The notes under the pieces: model-generated
Database searches by the model: none
What the model saw: the letters and a program-made list of their open reading frames with translations, nothing else
Told to the model about the DNA's origin: nothing
Shown: one piece after another, positions 1 through 10,458 of the stretch
How the letters are laid out: every line of letters begins with the position of its first letter
Position numbering within the stretch: the stretch's first letter is position 1
Origin: Adiantum capillus-veneris
Taxonomy: Eukaryota > Streptophyta > Polypodiopsida > Polypodiales > Pteridaceae
DNA length: 64,000 nucleotides
Assembly (NCBI GenBank): GCA_014529385.2
Contig: CM043952.1
Coordinates: forward strand, 155,473,057 to 155,537,056
Direction: 5' to 3'
Translations under genes and position numbers: made by a program

Positions 1-320
1 ACATAATAGTAGCAAGACATCTATCATCATTCAAATGTGTGAATGAAAGATTGTGGGTCATGTCACATATGTCTGCTCCTTGGACATGTCCAATTTTATG
101 TTTGTGCACAACTTGTGGCAAGAAGCTACATTGCAAGAGATGTTTGTTGTTCAAGGCAACCTCCTCGAGAAGAAAAAGACATTCCTTTTATTAGAGGCAA
201 GAATGACACTTAAATGTCTTGAAATTTAGATCACAAGGAGGCATCATGAACACTTTATAGTCATATGAGACCTTCATTTTCTTCGGCTCACTGCCTATGT
301 GTGTTAGCTAGGGTGCTCAA

Positions 321-580
321 CTTGCCTTGTAACAGTACCCACATGTGACAAGAAAGTTATTTGGTACATAATGGAAGTGTCTGTAGCCATCTAAACCGGT
401 GCGAATGGCTACATGCAAGTTTCTAATGGAAATCTTTACCTACGAGTTTCTACAGGTAGTTAGCAGGGTTGTTTCATTTTCCTTGTATGAGCGCCACATG
501 TAGCAAGGAAATTATTTGGTGCATAATGGAATTGCCTACAGCCATCCGTGCCGGTGTGGAATGGAAATATTTACCTGTCA
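321..580. repeat. Two diverged direct repeat units with hairpin core
   Basis: Two related stretches, about 321-434 and 470-570, share the order: CTTGT-rich start, CACATGT, AAGAAA/AAGGAAA, TTATTTGGTRCATAATGGAA, then TGYCTRYAGCCATC and a GC-rich inverted motif. A third partial copy lies at 1533-1580, just right of the Mutator-like element. This is seen by direct comparison. No coding potential is evident. Sequence 1-320 shows nothing I can assign. Confidence 0.6.
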
Positions 581-617
581 CTCCTGCAAACATTGGCACG
601 ATCGTTCAAAAAATGAA

Positions 618-1530
618 GGGAAAATCACCAAAATACCCCTCTAATTTGTGGAAAGTCCCAAAATACACCTCAAATTTCAAAAATTCCCAAAATACCCTTT
701 GATCTATTTTAGTTGGATTGTTCACGATTTCCTAATCTTTATTCTTTTTTGACAACGGAGATACATTTTTAGTGCTTAGCATGTAATTTGTCACAAATTA
801 CCTCCCAAAAAAAGACAATTATGTCTAAAAATAATGAAGCAATTCATCTCCAAAGCCTACATAACTAGCTCAAATTCTAGTTTAAGTATCTTGTATTCAT
901 AGACAATCAATCTTCTTATGAAAAGCTACAAATTTTTTACTCTTCGGATAAATTTACTCTCACAACTAGGGATGTTTTGGGAATTCTGGAAAATTTGAAA
1001 GGCATTTTGGGAATTTATGACAAAGTAGGGGGTACCTAGCTGGGGAAAATCAAAAAAACGATACAATCACGCGAGATCCGTTTCAAAGCTGAATGGGAGG
1101 TGTTGAAGTTTGCAGACAAACGTCTGAGCGAGATGGGAGATGCAAGGCGAATTCGGTTGCTCGTGCTCCAGCCACATGCTACAGCTGCTCTACATCCTGT
1201 CGTGGAGGGAACTGGCAGCTATGGGGACGCAGGAGGTTCAGGCTATTTTTTATATGCAGGGAATTGTGTTCAACATCGTAGCACTTTCTACATGCTGTGT
1301 TGGCTACGAGAGCATTGTGAGGTTGTACCATAATTATTTCGCGCATTCGAACTCCTCATCCGCCTTTTACAGTGAGAGAGATCTCAACTCAGAACTAGAA
1401 TCTGAGGAGTATCCGATGAATATAATATCAGCGAAGCCAGTATGTACCATTGTGGCATTGGTAATTTCTTTAATTTGAAAGGTATTTTGGGAATTTCCAA
1501 AACTTAAAGGGGTATTTTGATAATTTTCCC
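618..1530. mobile_element. Mutator-like element (Pack-MULE type), 913 bp
   Basis: The ends are long imperfect terminal inverted repeats of about 60 bp. The left end starts GGGAAAATCACCAAAATACC, and the right end read on the other strand starts GGGAAAATTATCAAAATACC; similarity continues through CCCAAAATAC and TCAAATT. It is flanked by a perfect 9-bp direct duplication, AAAAATGAA, at 609-617 and 1531-1539. Long TIRs plus a 9-bp target duplication are the hallmark of the Mutator superfamily. No transposase is encoded, so it is non-autonomous. A more GC-rich segment at about 1047-1475, absent from the related copy at 48405-48836, looks like carried-in sequence. The superfamily call is established knowledge applied to visible ends; gene capture is inference. 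Confidence 0.85.
1092..1478 (+). other. Gene-like segment inside the Mutator-like element
   Basis: This block is richer in GC than the AT-rich repeat around it and holds open frames of 112 codons (1140-1478) and 77 codons (1100-1333). The 112-codon frame ends with a hydrophilic acidic stretch (SERDLNSELESEEYP) after a hydrophobic, cysteine-containing middle. A sequence resembling a splice donor, CAG|TATGTA, lies near 1440. I do not recognise the protein. It may be a captured exon, as in Pack-MULEs, but without a match to a parent gene the true frame and strand are uncertain. Confidence 0.35.
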
Positions 1531-1542
1531 AAAAATGAACTG

Positions 1543-1578
1543 CCTATAGCCATCCACGCCGGCGTGGATGGCTACAGG
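1543..1578. repeat. GC-rich palindrome
   Basis: The arms TAGCCATCCACGCC (1547-1560) and its exact reverse complement (1561-1574) meet with no spacer, giving a 28-bp perfect palindrome. It extends to 36 bp with one mismatch. Imperfect relatives occur at about 393-415 and 539-558. As single-stranded DNA or RNA it would form a strong hairpin. Confidence 0.85.
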
Positions 1579-1589
1579 TAGTTTCACGT

Positions 1590-2260
1590 TGTGACGTGTT
1601 TTGGCGAAATGGTGCGGACCACCCCAAAGTCTTTGCGAGATGTTTTTTAGTTCTCTTAGACCTCTTGGATGTTAATAAAGCATGCTTGTACAAAGTGTCC
1701 AAAGGTGGTGTGTGCCAGCTGTCTCTATGCATGCGTGCCAGTTGTGCGGGATACATAGTTTTGTTGTTTTTGTACATAGAAGTGTCGAGACTTAAAGTGT
1801 GAGTAAGTACTTTAAAAATATGAAGAAAAACTGAGTTTTTATCAGCTTGGGGTCGTGGTGAGTGGGATTTTTCAGTTGTGAAGAAGAAAGCCTCTCTTGC
1901 TGCAGTCTGCGGTGGTGCGTGGGGGTTGTGTAGTGGAGGTGCCCGTGTGTGTGTGTGCGAGAGCCTGGAGCCTTGATTGGAGAGTGTGTCTCTCATCAAG
2001 CAGGCCATGAACATGGGTGTTGGCCTCTGCACTTTCACCCCTCTTCTCTCTTTTTGGTGATGGAAGCTGCGTGAAGCGAAGCTTTCTTGTACGCGTGTGC
2101 CTGCTACTCAGGTTTGGCACTGAAAGCCCCTTGTTATTGTTGTGAATGGGAGGTTGTTTCCCCATTTTTTCCATGGTTTTTTCTGTGTTTTTTGTCTGAG
2201 CATCATAAGTTTTTGTATAACTCATGATTGGCATGGTTTTTGATGGGTTTGTGTGCATGG
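1590..2260 (+). repeat. Outer element 5' LTR, first part
   Basis: It matches 14403-15072 at the start of the 3' LTR. An AATAAA-like signal lies near 1673. The copy stops at CATGG (2256-2260), which is repeated at 11956-11960 as the target duplication of the inserted inner element. Confidence 0.9.
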
Positions 2261-3756
2261 TGATGCATGGTTTTTAGGACCCCTTCTGAAGATGCAATAA
2301 AGGCACAGTCAGTTGTTGGGGAGATGAGGATACTCTAGTCCAAGGGATCTCAAAAGAGAAGAAAAATCTACTTCACAAGCACCAAAGAGTAAAAAGTGCC
2401 ATGGACAGAAGATACGTGGGAACGAGCTCTTATGCATGCCTACAACCTATATCTTACAGAATAGCCCATTCTAGGTGTGAATTTCTAGTGAAATTTACAC
2501 AAGGATGTTCGTGTGGACTCACAGCACAGCATACTCCGTTTTCACTTTTTTCCCGACAGTAAATATTTTTTAGCTACAGTAAATATTTTTCACCTACATG
2601 GTAAATACAAATCACTTTTTACCTACAGTAACTTTTTTTACCCATGGTAAATATTTTTTACTGCACCATAAGTATTTGGTAGATAACAGTTCACTGTTAC
2701 TAGAAGCAGTGATTGGGCATCAAAAATGCAGTTACAGGAGGAGAAAAGGGGAAAATCTTATGGTAAAGGTGAGTCAACAGGGATAAAGACTTTTGAGTTG
2801 AAAAGAGACATGCTGATTTTTTCAAAGAACACATGTCAAAAGAAGCCATGGTTGAGGATTTTTTTGAGAATTTGATATTCAGGAGGACCCAACAGGTCCC
2901 CCCCTGACATGTGCAGAACCTCCAGTTTCAACAGCCACCTTACCTGCTCTTAAATGCTGGTCAAGGCCTTATCCCCATGTGTCACAATCAGAAAAATCAA
3001 CATTTACCCTCCCCTCTCACATCACTCTAGAGAATATCTTGATGGTGACATATCAGGTGACCTCAATCTGTTGACCACCCTAAGCAAAAAGTAACCCCAA
3101 TCAGCGGATTTAAGCATGTTTATCCCTAATCCTAAACCCTCTCAGAAACCTATATAAGGAGGCCTTCTCTCACTCAAAACCAACACTTCACCCCCTTCAC
3201 CAAGCAATGAAGCTATGACGACATTGCTCACAACGAGGAGCTATGGATGGAGCTCTACTCTCTCTCCCTCTCTCTCTCTCCCTCTAGTATGCTACATTAC
3301 TAGCCCTAAAACCTAAATAAGGAGTCGTCTCTCATGCTCCATGGCCACCATCCTCGCCATCATTCTCTAAGGTATTGATGTGTTGCTAGTAGGATCATAC
3401 CTACTTGCTGGGTTGATTATTTTTGACAAGGGATTATGCCATCCTTGGCTTGCTTCTTTATATCCTTGTTATGTATGATCAGATGCCGTTGTATTGTTAA
3501 GCTGATGTCTTGTGTATATATATGCTACATAAGGTCCCTAAGCTTCGTTTCTATGTGTTTTGCCATATGTTTTGATGCCATCATAATGCCAGAAGTCTCA
3601 CTTGCCTATGTGCACTATGTGTGAGGTCCCTAAACCTCTTAATTTAGGGTGGTTCCCCCTTTGTTTTGTTCTTTGCTTGTTTGCATGAGGCGTGGTTTGT
3701 GGAGTGTGCACGAGTACAGAGGCCACCCGACTGCACTGCTCTTTTTCCCGCTATCA
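2261..3756 (+). repeat. Inner element 5' LTR (1496 bp)
   Basis: It begins TGATGCATGG and ends CCCGCTATCA. An AATAAA motif lies near 2296, a run of TAAATATTTTT-type repeats at about 2560-2660, a TATA box at 3151 and a short CT-rich stretch at 3258-3294. Its partner is the 3' LTR at 10459-11955. Confidence 0.93.
3148..3160 (+). promoter_or_regulatory. TATA box of inner LTR
   Basis: CCTATATAAGGAGG is a strong TATA element within the 5' LTR; the same sequence recurs in the 3' LTR at about 11346-11358. Transcription would be expected to start about 30 bases downstream, placing the U3/R boundary near 3185. This follows from general promoter architecture and was not measured. Confidence 0.7.
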
Positions 3757-3759
3757 TTT

Positions 3760-3777
3760 TGGTGCCCCCACTGAGGA
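3760..3777 (+). promoter_or_regulatory. Putative primer binding site, inner element
   Basis: TGGTGCCCCCACTGAGGA starts three bases after the LTR end and begins with the TGG expected opposite a tRNA CCA tail. I cannot name the tRNA. The same core, TTTTGGTGCCCC followed by CTGAGGA, occurs at the equivalent place in the outer element (12311-12332). Confidence 0.6.
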
Positions 3778-3828
3778 GGGCTACACAGACCTTCAGTCCA
3801 CAAGCAATGAAGATGTGCAATCTACAAC

Positions 3829-4797
3829 ATGGACGAATGGCGTGAGGAGTTTGCAAATTGGAGAACAGAAGAGGAGGAGGCTTTAGAGGCCTTAAAATCT
3901 TTCATCGAGGTCTTGTTACCAGGTTGCAGTGTCATTGAAATTCAAGAAGTAAGTTCTTCTACATGCCTTGTTTGTGATCGTCGCCAACGAAGGAGAGTAA
4001 GAAGAAGAGCTTGATATACCTCTCCTCTCAACCTATGAGTGCTCCAGAAACCTCCAACGCACACGAGCTTGAAATATTCTACATCAACATACACGAAGGT
4101 ACTGTGACACACATTAAGGGAAGAGAAAGCATCACCAGACCTCTCTTTCCAGAGGAGCCGACTAAGAGGAGGAAGATCACCTCTACACCTAAGTGGCCCA
4201 AGGCCGCAGCGCGTGCTCAAGCGTAAGGTAACATTTGGCTTAATCTCATTAATAAGGGATTGCATGACCACTACAGGCAAGAAAAAGGCTAGTGAGCAAC
4301 CAACTTCAACCTCCAACTTGCAACCACGACTCTCACCCCTAAATCCTCCTGAAGCAAAGAGGCGAAGGCTTGCCTACAAGATTGCCGCCCGTCTGCGAGT
4401 GCTCCCAGTGCACTTTGTGAATCTAGACACCACCAATCCCAAGCCAACCTCCTGTCCGCGTGAAGATCACTTTGGATATTGTCCAAAGTGCTTTGGAGAC
4501 CGGGTGAAAAGCCTCCCTGCCCTACCTTTGCTGCTAATTTTCAAGAAGTTATCTCAATCTAAGGAAACTATCTTAGTTGATGATGTGCTGCACATTAATG
4601 GTGTCACTTTCATTCGTCATGCTGATTATGGTAATAGCATCCAATTGTTTCTTGCTAAAAGGCTCAGCATTGTACAAAGTGTTGCCATCACGCCTTACGT
4701 CTTCACAGATGCATCAGGAAGAGTCGAAGTGATCCGAGGTGCTGACCTTTTGTGGCTGATCAGGCTCATTGGTCCCAAGGTGGTGCAACTAAGCTAG
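3829..4797 (+). pseudogene. Extra ORF upstream of gag, broken
   Basis: Three overlapping open stretches fill the leader between the primer site and gag: 3829-4014 (ATG, acidic then arginine-rich end), 4011-4226 in another frame, and an open frame to 4797 (about 194 codons from 4213). The last part has a basic segment PEAKRRRLAYK and a Cys-His cluster FGYCPKCFGDRVK, then a hydrophobic domain. Lack of ATG starts and frame changes suggest frameshifts or unseen introns; GTAACA...CTACAG at about 4228-4275 could be a small intron. Tat/Ogre-type elements are known to carry an ORF before gag, so position supports this role. I recognise no function. Confidence 0.5.
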
Positions 4798-5128
4798 GCT
4801 CCTGTGTGTAAGTATGGATGCCAATAATGAGAATGATGATCCCCGCATGTTTCCTTTCCATTTTGTGCGTCATATCCGTGTGAATATTTGTATTGATAGA
4901 AAAATCTTTTATTAGCAAAGAATAGCCCTGTTGTTTGGAGCCGAGAGACTTGGGGAAATCTTGCGCTCTCCTCATCCTGTCATTCTACCCTTACTAGACT
5001 ATTACCATTCCTTTGATGTGTCGATCTTCATCCTATTTTGAGCTAAGTTGTGCTAAAGCTCCAAATTGTAATTACCATACTCTATTTTAAAATAAATTGG
5101 AGCTGTTTGTGTAATTGTTTACTCTCTC
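4798..5128 (+). other. Leader between extra ORF and gag
   Basis: AT-rich sequence with no open frame of note. It holds the untranslated interval before the gag ATG at 5129 and nothing else I can assign. Confidence 0.5.
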
Positions 5129-5472
5129 ATGGCCTTCCCTAATTTTTATGGTAAGCCTTGGGACGTTGCTCCATACTTTTTGGATAATTTGGAAATGGCC
5201 TTTCTGGTATCGGGAAGGGATGACGAAGCTACTAAGTTAAGGGCCTTTCCTTTGGTCTTGAGGAAAGGTGCAAAATTATGGTATCAAACTTTGGCACCTG
5301 AAGAAAGAAGAGACTGGGAGTCCTTAAAGATGGCCTCCATCGAAGAACTTCGCCGCCATGAGCCTCCAGGGAGATATGGAGACAGCTCTTAGAGCTATGC
5401 CAAACATCACCCAATAAATATGCAAGGGACAAGGATAGGAAGTTAAAATTCCAAGCTCAACTACAAGGGGGA
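5129..5472 (+). pseudogene. Gag capsid fragment, internally deleted
   Basis: The ATG at 5129 opens a frame beginning MAFPNFYGKPWDVAPYFLDN, followed by a stretch (LRAFPLVLRKGAKLWYQTL) typical of the Ty3/gypsy Gag capsid N-lobe, where the chain runs through FxL...A..WY. The match ends near WESLK. Normally another 100 or more residues of capsid follow. Here the sequence jumps to unrelated codons, a stop at 5390-5392, and a short out-of-frame piece before the nucleocapsid ORF. An internal deletion is the simplest reading. Confidence 0.75.
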
Positions 5473-6891
5473 ATGGAGCCTCCACCGCTAGCTCAACCTA
5501 CGGCAAGGGTAGTAGCAGGGACAGGAGCAACAGACCAAGAGTCCTCTCAACAAGAATTACTTCAACAAATCACCAATCAACTAGAGAGCCTGTCCATCAA
5601 TCTGGTTCAAGGTGTAAGGGCTCCCCAGCCAGGAAATGAACGAAATAGACAAGAAGGACAAAGGCAAGCACGTGAGTACATTTGCTACAACTGTGGAGAG
5701 GTAGGTCACGGCATGTATTATTGCCCCCATCCACAACGCTATCAAGGAAATGGTAATCAAAGACGGCCTTCTCGCCAGCAAGTCACTCCTCCTCGAGCTA
5801 GGCCACTAAATGGACAAAATGCACACGTGGCTCCACCAATCCAAATATTGAGACCCCCTCCTCCACCACCACAAGCACCAGCAAAGATCCCTCCACTACC
5901 ATCGGGAGGGGAGGACAGGGCTGTCTCTGTCATAAGTCTTGACAATGGTAAGGATAAAGGGAAAGAAAAAATGGAGGAAGTTGTTGCCATGCCAATAAAG
6001 AGAGTTAGGAGACAAAGAACTGATGAAATGGAAGCTTCAGAGCCGGATAAAGGGAATGAGGGTTCCTCCCAAGTGATAGGAGACAAGAAAAGGAAGAGTA
6101 GGTCAAGGAGGCACATAGGAGTAGAAGACTTTTCACTTGGGGTAGGATCCATACCTTACGACCTGGTAGCAGATGTGAGTAAGCAAGGACCAAAGATTTC
6201 ATGGCAGCAACTCCTCCACCTTTCCCCAAAGATGCGTAGAACCTGGTCTAAGATGGTCAGCACCAGAAGGGCTAAGGCAAAGTCAGTTGGGTCTATTAGT
6301 GCAAGAGGTATGAAGGATATCGTGCCAGTCATTGATGCAGAGATTAAGAGTCAGCGAGTCTCCAATGTGTACGTAGATGGTGGAGCCGAGATTTGTGTTA
6401 TGACAGAGAAATTAATGCACAGGTTGGGTTTGGAAGTAAACGAGCAAACTTCCTTACAAGCTAAGATGGCAAATAATGTAAGGGTTGCTTGTGTGGAAAA
6501 GGTTAATGGAGTGAAGGTTTCAGCTTTTGGTGTGGCAATCTCAATTGATGCTTATGTGATCCCAACTAAGGGGGAGGGCTATCCGCTAATCCTTGGAAGA
6601 CCTTGGCTTATGGCTATGAAAGCTAGGCAAGATTGGGAGACAGGTTCCCTTGAGTTGCGACCAAATCATAAGGTAGGTGGCAAGCAACAAAAAATTGTGT
6701 ATGACATGAAGCAAGGTAGACAACAAGACCTAGAGATGGAGACTTCTATGGATGAATGGAGCACAAGCAGCTGCTCTTCATCTGAGGATGAGTCATCTGA
6801 GGAGGATTCTAGCTCTTTGGAAGTCATGGGTATAATACTGCGAAACCCAGAAGGAGAAGGTGGTCAAGACTCTCTAAACAAGGAAGACTAG
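5473..6891 (+). pseudogene. Gag nucleocapsid and aspartic protease
   Basis: An open frame of 472 codons holds a CCHC zinc knuckle CYNCGEVGHGMYYC (5683-5724, spacing CX2CX4HX4C), then proline-rich and highly charged linkers. The retropepsin-like domain has catalytic VDGGAE (Asp at 6376-6378) and the downstream LILGRPWL motif near 6580. The family processes the Gag-Pol polyprotein. The C-terminal tail is rich in Ser and Glu. The frame overlaps the pol frame, which is -1 relative to it and open from about 6843, so Gag-Pol would need a -1 shift or the frames were separated by mutation. Confidence 0.85.
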
Positions 6892-9566
6892 CTAAGGACC
6901 TACTAGAAGAAGAGAGAGAACCCTATTTGCAGGTACTAAAGAAGCATGCTGGCCTCTTTATAACTGATTATGAGCACATTAAAGGAGTGACGGTAACCCA
7001 ACACCATATCCAATTAAAGGAAGGTGCCAAACCAGTGGTGCAAAGGCTAAGGAGATTAGGGCTAGTGCAAAAAGATGCACTCTTAAAAGAAGTAAAAATA
7101 TTACTCAAGGTAGGATTTATCTACCCAGTGGAAGATTCTGAGTGGGTGTCTCCAGTTGTGGTAGCACCAAAGAAAAATGGGAAGTGGAGGGTATGTGTGG
7201 ATTACAAGCCTCTAAACGCAGCCACAAAAAGGGACCATTTTCCTTTGCCTTTTCAAGATGAAATACTAAATGAAGTGGCTGGTCATGAAAGGTACACAGT
7301 GTGTGATGGGTACTCAGGCTACTTCCAAATCAGAATTGCAGATGAAGACCAAAGAAAGACTACCTTCATAACACCTTGGGGGTGTTTTGCTTATAGAGTT
7401 ATGCCTTTTGGTTTAACTAATTCCCCAGCTACTTTCCAGAGGTTTATGAACTTGGTGTTTCAACCTTACTTTGGTAAGTCCATACGAGTCTTCATTGATG
7501 ATTTTTGCATTTACAGCTCTAGGGAAGTACATCTGTCCAAGGTTGATGAAGGTTTCACCCGTCTGGCCTAATTGGGTGGGCAATTGAATAAAGACAAGTG
7601 CCACATAGGTGAGAGCAAGGTCACTCTACTAGGCCATGTTGTGTCTCAAGATGGTATTGAGGCTGACCCTGAAAAGGTAAAGACATTGTTAGCTTTACCT
7701 ACTCCTTCAAACGTGAAGCAACTAGTCTCCTTCATTCAAAAGGTTCGCTACATGGGACGATTCATACATCTCCTTTCTCAGGCAATCTATCCTTTGCAGC
7801 AGCTCACTAAACACACTACATTGACATGGAGTGAGGAGGGTGAAAGGTGCTTTCAAGAAGTTAAAACCATTTCGAGCTCATTGTCTGTCGTCCTACAACC
7901 CACATGGGGTGAATTATTCTATGTAAATCCTAGTGTAGGTCCAGAAGCTCTAGGAGCTGTCTTGATGCAAAAAGACCCAAAGACATCTCTCATGAGACCA
8001 GTCTACTTCTCTAATAGAGTGATGACAGCTGCTGAAAAGGGTTTCAGCGCAACTGAGCAATTGGTGCTAGCTCTTAAGTTTGCAGTGGAGAAGTTTCGGG
8101 CTTACTTACTTCCGAGACAATTTGTGGTGATCACAACTGAGGAGGTTTTTCCATATGCCCTACAACACATGGAATTGTCTCAAAGAATAGCAAAGTGGGT
8201 GGTGCAGCTTCAAGAGTTTGACTACACACTACAAGTAGAGGATTCCACCCGTGCTTGTTTGGCAGATGTCCTCACACAAAGGTGTTATGAGAAGGCCAAG
8301 AAAGAGGCACCTAGTAAGGTACCGCCTATCCCGAACCCTGAAGTTCTACTGGGAGCACACAGTCTGTATTTTGATGGGGCTTACAAGAGGACCAAAGACT
8401 AGGCATCAGCAGGCATAGTAATATTAGGTCCAGAGAAGGAGAAGATCTTTGCAAAAGGGTTTCACTTAAAAGAGGTTCATTCTAACAATGAGGCAGAGTA
8501 CCATGCCCTTGTTTTAGGGTTGCAATGTTGTCTTTCTCAGGGCATCACAAAGCTAAATGTTTTTGGTGACTCCATGTTGATTGTTAAGCAAATGGTTGGT
8601 GTATGGGCCTTTAAAAATGACAAATTGTCTGTTAAGATGAGGGAAGCAAAGGCCTTGTTGAAGGGTTTTAAAGAATTTCGAGTGCACTTTGTACCTAGAG
8701 ATCAAAATCGAGAAGCAGATGCCTTAGCAGGTGAAGAACTACAAACTCTCATAGTAGGTGCTATCCTTGTGAAAAGTCCTTTATACCAGGGAAAGGAGGA
8801 TCTACATGATTTACTTTACTTTCTTGAGCATTGTGAAGCACCCTCTGGTATGAGTAAAAGTGAACGTAGGTGGTTGGCAAAAAAGGCTACCAGCTATAGC
8901 TTAGTGAATGAGGACTTGTATTGTAGAGGGAAAGATGTTGTCTTAAGGAGAGTTCCTGCATCCCAAGAGATAAAGGATATTTTGTTTAGTTTTCATGAAG
9001 GTGTGTGTGGTGGTCACTTTGCACAAGAGATTACTAGCAGAAAGATTTTACAAGCAGGGTTCACGTGGCCAAGCCTCCATCGAGATGTACAACATTGGTG
9101 CCGCACATGTGAGGTTTGCCAAAAAGCTGGACCAAGGCGTCTTACCCATGAAAATCAGCATCCAATCAAAACCTATGGGCCATTTGAAAAATGGGGGATA
9201 GATGCAATAGGGCCACTACCTTGCACTCAATCAGGGAAGGAATACATCATTATGGGGGTGGAGTACATGACCAGATGGGCAGAAGCTCGTCCCACAAAGC
9301 GCATCACAGCCAAGGACGTGAGTGATTTCATTTTTGAATGCCTTTGTTGCCGTTTTGGCACACCTTTGGAGATTCTCTCGGATAGGGGACCGGGATTTCG
9401 AGCTGATTTAGTCGGGAAATTGATGAGCAAGTTAAAAATCAAGCGCAGGCACTCTACACCATACTACCCTCAGTGCAATGGTCTTGTCGAAAAGGTAAAT
9501 GGTCTTATATGTAAAATCATCACTAAGCAAGTGCATTTACATCCTAAGGCATGGGAAAACACCTAG
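6843..9566 (+). pseudogene. Pol: RT, RNase H, second RNase H, integrase
   Basis: One reading frame carries RT (about 6990-7700) with KWRVCVDYKPLN, DGYSGYFQI, PFGLTNSPATFQ and the active-site FIDD (7491-7502). The first RNase H follows (about 7900-8290), then a second RNase H (8355-8730) with LYFDGAYK, NNEAEYHAL, VFGDSM and READALA. Integrase follows with an HHCC zinc domain (8990-9130) and a D,D(35)E core: Asp 9201, Asp 9381, Glu 9489. In-frame stops at 7569-7571 (TAA) and 8400-8402 (TAG) and a frameshift near 9551 disable it. The first RNase H has Asn at 7926 where Asp is expected, and TEE in place of the usual T-D-H, so it is probably inactive. Order and second RNase H indicate the Tat lineage. 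Confidence 0.92.
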
Positions 9567-10123
9567 ATGCAGCACTTTGGGCCTACAGAACATCCTTTAA
9601 AACATCCTTGGGGTATACACCTTTTCATTTGGTTTACGGGCAAGAGGCACTATTGCCTATAGAAGTGGAGCTAGCGAGCCTCCGAGTTCTAAAAGCACAT
9701 CAAGAGGATAGTCAAGAGAAGCAGGTGGAAGGAAGAATCATCGATTTGGAGAGGTTAGGGCTAGATCGAGAGTCAGCAGTGAAGTACTATGCAGCCCAGG
9801 CAGAGAAGAAACGAAAGAAGTTCAATCGCAACCTTGTCAAGAAAGGTATCAAGGAAGGTTCTTTAGTGCTCAGATACGACAATCGCTTTGATCGCAGAAA
9901 GGATGGTAAGTTCTTGCTTAAGTGGGAAGGCCCTTTTGTAGTGATACAGAGGTTCTCAAATGGTAGTTACCAACTAGGTGACCTAGATGGTAAGGTACAT
10001 CAGACCCCGGTAAATGGTTGGCGATTGAAGGCCTACCACTGTCGTCTTTCACAGCCATATGCTGGTGAAATCAATGCTAAGGATGGTTCAGAGGAGAGCT
10101 CATCATATTCGAGCTCCAACTAA
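9551..10123 (+). pseudogene. Integrase C-terminal part after frameshift
   Basis: The frame changes by one base near 9551 and integrase continues: DAALWAYRTSFKTSLGYTPF and LVYGQEALLPIEVE are the conserved end of the catalytic core. A basic coiled region and the GPY/F-type module follow (KWEGPFVVIQRF, about 9920-9960). There is no chromodomain, as expected for Tat rather than chromoviruses. The stop is at 10121-10123. Confidence 0.88.
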
Positions 10124-10458
10124 GGTAACAATCATGTACATAGTCGTTTCAAAAAAAGAAAAGAAAAGAAAAAAAAAGGAAAAAAGAGAAGAAAAAAGAA
10201 AAAAAGAGAATGCTACCAGTGAAAGTGGATATTGACAATGGATGGGGTATGGCTTTCAAGGGTCTAGGAGACTAGTTGTTAGTCATGGATGGATACAATT
10301 ATTCATCAGAAAGGACTAAACAGGGTGCATCAGCCAAGAAAGCAGTAACATGGCAAATTCAATTGGTACCAGGTGGGTAAGTATTCAAGAGAACCCTATT
10401 GTAGCACAACCTCCAGCTAGAGGCATCAAATACCTCTAGCTTAAGGGGGAGGGCTATA
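10124..10458 (+). other. 3' untranslated region with purine runs
   Basis: An A/G-rich run (AAAAGAAAAG-like, 10148-10210) follows the integrase stop. The last part, AAGGGGGAGGGCTATA just before the LTR, is the polypurine tract that primes plus-strand DNA (about 10443-10453). No ORF is seen. Confidence 0.75.

Noticed and set aside
1544..2258. Minus-strand frames of 128-164 codons, with a matching pair at 14687-15070
   Set aside because: They lie in the outer LTR on the antisense strand, low-complexity Thr/His/Pro; repeated because the LTR is repeated.
2598..2786. A 62-codon frame present twice (also 10796-10984) and another at 3436-3624 / 11633-11821
   Set aside because: They lie in the LTR copies, so conservation comes only from LTR identity; no protein features.
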